Part shown: positions 61,007-64,000 of the stretch, in pieces | Position numbering within the stretch: position 1 is the stretch's first letter | Layout of the letters: the number at the start of each line of letters is the position of its first letter | Origin: Streptomyces sp. Ag109_O5-10 | GTDB taxonomy: Bacteria > Actinomycetota > Actinomycetes > Streptomycetales > Streptomycetaceae | Direction of reading: 5' to 3' | DNA length: 64,000 nt | NCBI RefSeq assembly: GCF_900105755.1 | Contig: NZ_FNTQ01000001.1 | Location: forward strand, 2,046,001-2,110,000 | The notes under the pieces: generated by a model | Seen by the model: the letters and a program-made list of their open reading frames with translations, nothing else | Told to the model about the DNA's origin: nothing | The model's database searches: none | Translations under genes and position numbers: made by a program

Positions 61007-62464
61007 CTAGTGGACGCCCAGCCAGCCCTCAATGGGATCGAGGGCGAAATAGACCAGGAAGATCCCTGTCAGGCCCCACATGAATGCCCCGATCTCCCGC
61101 GCCCTGCCCTGAGCCGCCTTGATGGCGGTGTAGGAGATCACCCCGGCGGCCACACCGGTGGTGATGGTGTAGGTGAAGGGCATCAGGACGACCGTCAGGA
61201 ACACCGGAATGGCGGTGGCCCGGTCGGCCCAGTCCACGTGCCGGGCGTTCATCAGCATCATCGCGCCGATGACCACCAGGGCGGCCGAGGCCACCTCCTG
61301 CGGGACGATCGCGGTGAGCGGGGTGAAGAACAGGCAGGCCGCGAAGAACAGGCCGGTGACGACGGAGGCCAGACCCGTACGGGCACCCTCGCCCACGCCG
61401 GTGGCCGACTCGATGAACACGGTCTGCCCGGAGCCGCCCGCGACCCCGCCGATCGCGCCGCCCGCGCCGTCGATGAACAGCGCCTTGGACAGGCCCGGCA
61501 TCCGCCCCTTGTCGTCGGCCAGCTTCGCCTCGGTGCCGACGCCGATGATGGTGGCCATCGCGTCGAAGAACCCGGCGAGCACCAGGGTGAAGACGATCAT
61601 CGCCACCGTCATCGCGCCGACCTTGCCCCAGCCGCCGAACTCCACGTGCCCGAAGAGCGAGAAGTCCGGCATGGAGACGGCGGAGCCGTGCAGTTCGGGG
61701 GCGCCGTTGGCCCACTGCCTGGGGTCGACGACCCCGAGGCCGTTGAGCGCGGCCGCCACGACGGTGCCGCTGATGATGCCGATCAGGATCGCGCCGGGGA
61801 CGTTCCGGGCCTGCAGCATGAAGATCAGCAGCAGGGTGCCGGCGAAGAGCAGCACCGGCCAGCCGGCCAGTTCACCGGCCGGGCCGAGGGTGACCGGGGT
61901 GGCCTTGCCCTGGTGCACGAAGCCGGACTTGTAGAAGCCGATGAGGGCGATGAACAGGCCGATGCCCATGGTGATGCCGTGCTTGAGCGCGAGCGGGATC
62001 GCGTTCATGATCATCTCGCGCAGGCCGGTGACGACCAGCAGCATGATGACCACGCCGTACATCACGCACATGCCCATCGCCTGCGGCCAGGTCATCTGCG
62101 GGGCGACCTGCGAGGAGAGCACGCCCGAGACGGAGAGGCCGGCGGCGAGCGCGAGCGGCACCTTGCCGACGAAGCCCATCAGCAGCGTGGTGAAGGCCGC
62201 CGCGAACGCCGTCGCGGTGATCAGCGCCTTCTGGCCGAGGGTGTCCCCGGCCGCGTCCTTGCCGGACAGGATCAGGGGGTTGAGCAGGAGGATGTACGCC
62301 ATCGCCATGAAGGTGGTGACGCCGCCGCGCACTTCCCGCGCGACGCTCGATCCGCGCCGGGATATGTGGAAGTAGCGGTCGAGCCAGGACCGTCCGGCCG
62401 GGACGCGGGTTCCTTCGCCCGCGTCGTCGGCCGTCGTCCTGGGTTCGAGTGACTGCTGGGTCAT
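61007..62464 (-). CDS. NCS2 family purine permease (AzgA-like, guanine/hypoxanthine)
   Basis: 485 residues. Twelve to thirteen hydrophobic segments; N-terminal WLDRYFHISRRGSSVAREVRGGVTTFMAMAYILLLNPLIL is typical of the AzgA/GhxP clade, also FDAMATIIGVG, and SATGVGEGARTGLASVVTG as substrate-site helices. Imports hypoxanthine, guanine or adenine with protons. ATG 62464 preceded by GGAGAAGG. Between xanthine dehydrogenase and xdhC it completes a purine uptake and oxidation set. Confidence 0.92.
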   Translation of the reverse strand: MTQQSLEPRTTADDAGEGTRVPAGRSWLDRYFHISRRGSSVAREVRGGVTTFMAMAYILLLNPLILSGKDAAGDTLGQKALITATAFAAAFTTLLMGFVGKVPLALAAGLSVSGVLSSQVAPQMTWPQAMGMCVMYGVVIMLLVVTGLREMIMNAIPLALKHGITMGIGLFIALIGFYKSGFVHQGKATPVTLGPAGELAGWPVLLFAGTLLLIFMLQARNVPGAILIGIISGTVVAAALNGLGVVDPRQWANGAPELHGSAVSMPDFSLFGHVEFGGWGKVGAMTVAMIVFTLVLAGFFDAMATIIGVGTEAKLADDKGRMPGLSKALFIDGAGGAIGGVAGGSGQTVFIESATGVGEGARTGLASVVTGLFFAACLFFTPLTAIVPQEVASAALVVIGAMMLMNARHVDWADRATAIPVFLTVVLMPFTYTITTGVAAGVISYTAIKAAQGRAREIGAFMWGLTGIFLVYFALDPIEGWLGVH

Positions 62465-62581
62465 GGTGCCTTCTCCCAAGGTTCACAGGGGCCCCCGCGC
62501 GTGCCGATGCCTTCGGCGGCACGCGGGATTTGGGAAGTGCATGACCCGGGGGACGGCCCGGAAGTGCACGCTTGTGGGTTC

Positions 62582-62613
62582 GGCGCCGGGTGGTTGGACA
62601 ACCGCCCGGCGCC
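62582..62613 (-). terminator. Hairpin terminator after the xanthine dehydrogenase gene
   Basis: 15-base arms GGCGCCGGGTGGTTG / CAACCGCCCGGCGCC with 14 pairs around a GA centre, 21 bases downstream of the dehydrogenase stop. It separates this transcript from the permease gene, or attenuates it. Confidence 0.65.
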
Positions 62614-62633
62614 GGGCTGCCGTTCGGGCGGTG

Positions 62634-64000
62634 TTACGCGTTGCCAGTCAGGTGTTCCGGGCGGACCGGTGTCCGGTTGAGCTCCAGGCCGGTCGCGTCG
62701 CGGATCGCCGCGAGGACCGCCGGGGTCGAGGACAGGGTCGGGGCCTCACCGATGCCACGGAGCCCGTACGGGGCGTGGTCGTCGGCGAGTTCGAGGACGT
62801 CGACCGGGATGGTCGGCGTGTCGAGGATGGTCGGGATCAGGTAGTCCGTGAAGGACGGGTTCCTGACCTTCGCGGTCTTCGGGTCGACGATGATCTCCTC
62901 CATCACCGCGATGCCCAGGCCCTGGGTCGTACCGCCCTGGATCTGACCGACGACGGAGAGCGGGTTGAGCGCCTTCCCGACGTCCTGGGCGCAGGCGAGC
63001 TCGATCACCTTGACCAGGCCCAGCTCGGTGTCCACCTCGACGACCGCGCGGTGCGCGGCGAAGCTGTACTGGACGTGGCCGTGGCCCTGCCCGGTGTGCA
63101 GGTCGAACGGCACGGTCGGCCGGTGCCGCCACTCCGCCTCGATCTCCACGGCCTCGTCGCCGAGGACGTCCGCCAGGTCGGCGAGCACCTCACCGCCGTC
63201 GGTGACGACCTTGCCGCCCTCCAGGAGCAGCTCGGCGGTCGCCCAGGCGGGGTGGTACGTGCCGAACTTGCGGCGGCCCAGCTCCAGCACCTGCTCGCGG
63301 ACCAGCTCGCAGGAGTTCTTCACGGCACCGCCGGTGACGTACGTCTGCCGGGAGGCCGAGGTCGAACCCGCCGAACCCACCTGGGTGTCGGCCGGGTGGA
63401 TGGTCACCTGCGCCACGCCCAGCTCGGTCCGCGCGATCTGCGCGTGGACGGTCACCCCGCCCTGCCCGACCTCCGCCATCGCGGTGTGCACGACGGCCAC
63501 CGGTTCACCGCCGACCACCTCCATGCGCACCCGCGCGGTCGAGTAGTCGTCGAACCCCTCGGAGAAACCGACGTTCTTGATGCCGACCGCGTACCCGATG
63601 CCGCGTACGACGCCCTCGCCGTGCGTGGTGTTGGACAGACCGCCGGGCAGCTGCCGTACGTCCGCGCCCTCGCTGCTCTCCCACTGGCGCTCGGGCGGCA
63701 GGGGCATCGCCTTGACCCGGCGCAGGAGTTCGGCGACCGGGGCCGGCGAGTCCACCGGCTGTCCTGTCGGCATGACCGTGCCCTGCTCCATGGCGTTCAG
63801 CTTCCTGAACTCCACAGGATCCATGCCGAGTTGCTTCGCCACCTTGTCCATCTGCGCCTCGTAAGCGAAGCACGCCTGGACCGCGCCGAAGCCGCGCATC
63901 GCGCCGCAGGGCGGGTTGTTGGTGTAGAGGGCGATGGCCTCGATCTCGACGTCGTCGACGACGTACGGCCCGATGCCGAGCGAGGAGGCGTTGCCGACCA
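62634..64000 (-). CDS. xdhB: Xanthine dehydrogenase molybdopterin-binding subunit, C-terminal part (5' end outside window)
   Basis: About 455 residues remain; the frame is open to the window edge. Molybdenum hydroxylase family signatures: PPCGAMRGFGAVQACFAYEAQMD (MRGFG loop near the Mo site), AQIARTELGVA, GSAGSTSASRQTYVTGGAVKNSC, and the C-terminal LRGIGEAPTLSSTPAVLAAI with the catalytic glutamate (GIGEAP). Oxidises hypoxanthine/xanthine to urate with FAD and FeS partner subunits, expected just upstream. Subunit naming varies between genomes, so the symbol is provisional. Confidence 0.88.
   Translation of the reverse strand, partial: VGNASSLGIGPYVVDDVEIEAIALYTNNPPCGAMRGFGAVQACFAYEAQMDKVAKQLGMDPVEFRKLNAMEQGTVMPTGQPVDSPAPVAELLRRVKAMPLPPERQWESSEGADVRQLPGGLSNTTHGEGVVRGIGYAVGIKNVGFSEGFDDYSTARVRMEVVGGEPVAVVHTAMAEVGQGGVTVHAQIARTELGVAQVTIHPADTQVGSAGSTSASRQTYVTGGAVKNSCELVREQVLELGRRKFGTYHPAWATAELLLEGGKVVTDGGEVLADLADVLGDEAVEIEAEWRHRPTVPFDLHTGQGHGHVQYSFAAHRAVVEVDTELGLVKVIELACAQDVGKALNPLSVVGQIQGGTTQGLGIAVMEEIIVDPKTAKVRNPSFTDYLIPTILDTPTIPVDVLELADDHAPYGLRGIGEAPTLSSTPAVLAAIRDATGLELNRTPVRPEHLTGNA

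Overview
The window is a stretch of a very GC-rich chromosome with almost every third codon position G or C, frequent GTG and some TTG starts, abundant two-component systems, a SpoIIE-type phosphatase next to a Ser/Thr kinase, a DasR-type chitinase operator and short palindromic repeats of a type I recall from Streptomyces genomes. All of this points to Streptomyces (or a very close relative). About 55 genes are present; the first (clpB) and last (xanthine dehydrogenase large subunit) run off the ends. No tRNA, rRNA, CRISPR array or intact transposase was seen.

Layout. 1-3.8 kb: ClpB, zinc-containing thioredoxin, UBP zinc-finger protein and a cNMP-binding/thioredoxin-reductase-like fusion in one overlapping operon. 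3.9-8.5 kb: polytopic glycosyltransferase-like proteins and a flippase-like protein. 8.6-12.4 kb: an ABC transporter operon with its own LuxR-type two-component system. 12.6-19.6 kb: four DUF347 membrane-protein paralogues (one frameshifted) around an OmpR-type two-component system and a DedA protein. 19.7-24.8 kb: BlaI repressor, M56 (BlaR-like) peptidase, PAP2 phosphatase and a class A penicillin-binding protein. 24.9-30.7 kb: a siderophore operon of the NIS type (two IucA/IucC synthetases, PLP decarboxylase, MFS exporter). 31.1-33.3 kb: another two-component system. 33.7-34.8 kb: secreted GH19 chitinase. 35-41.2 kb: cupin, GT1 glycosyltransferase, nucleotidyltransferase, lipoprotein, acyltransferase, epimerase. 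41.2-48.6 kb: a two-component system, GT2, DUF2064 protein, methyltransferase, membrane-anchored sulfite-oxidase-type molybdoenzyme and a membrane protein. 48.7-52.1 kb: MarR, an AmiC-like ligand-binding protein and an NCS1 permease. 52.5-58.8 kb: NAD kinase, small LuxR protein, SpoIIE phosphatase, Ser/Thr kinase, PPOX-type oxidoreductase, phosphoribosyltransferase. 59-64 kb: SRPBCC protein, a small foldback element, XdhC, NCS2 purine permease and xanthine dehydrogenase (purine catabolism).

The most interesting system is at 12.6-24.8 kb. All four DUF347 genes are preceded, in the gene's own orientation, by a direct repeat with an 11-bp period (CAGGTTG-N4-CAGGTTG and degenerate versions). That is the geometry expected for an OmpR-family regulator, and one is encoded in the middle of the array. 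Independently, four BlaI/CopY-like inverted repeats (CTACA-N3-TGTAG and variants) lie before the last DUF347 gene, before blaI itself, before the PAP2 gene and 40 bp before the penicillin-binding protein. The last DUF347 gene carries both kinds of site, so a family of unknown function appears wired to a cell-wall-stress regulon. Function is inferred from arrangement only.

A second clear novelty is a 161-bp foldback (MITE-like) element at 59537-59697, flanked by CTAG on both sides, whose insertion supplies the stop codon of xdhC.
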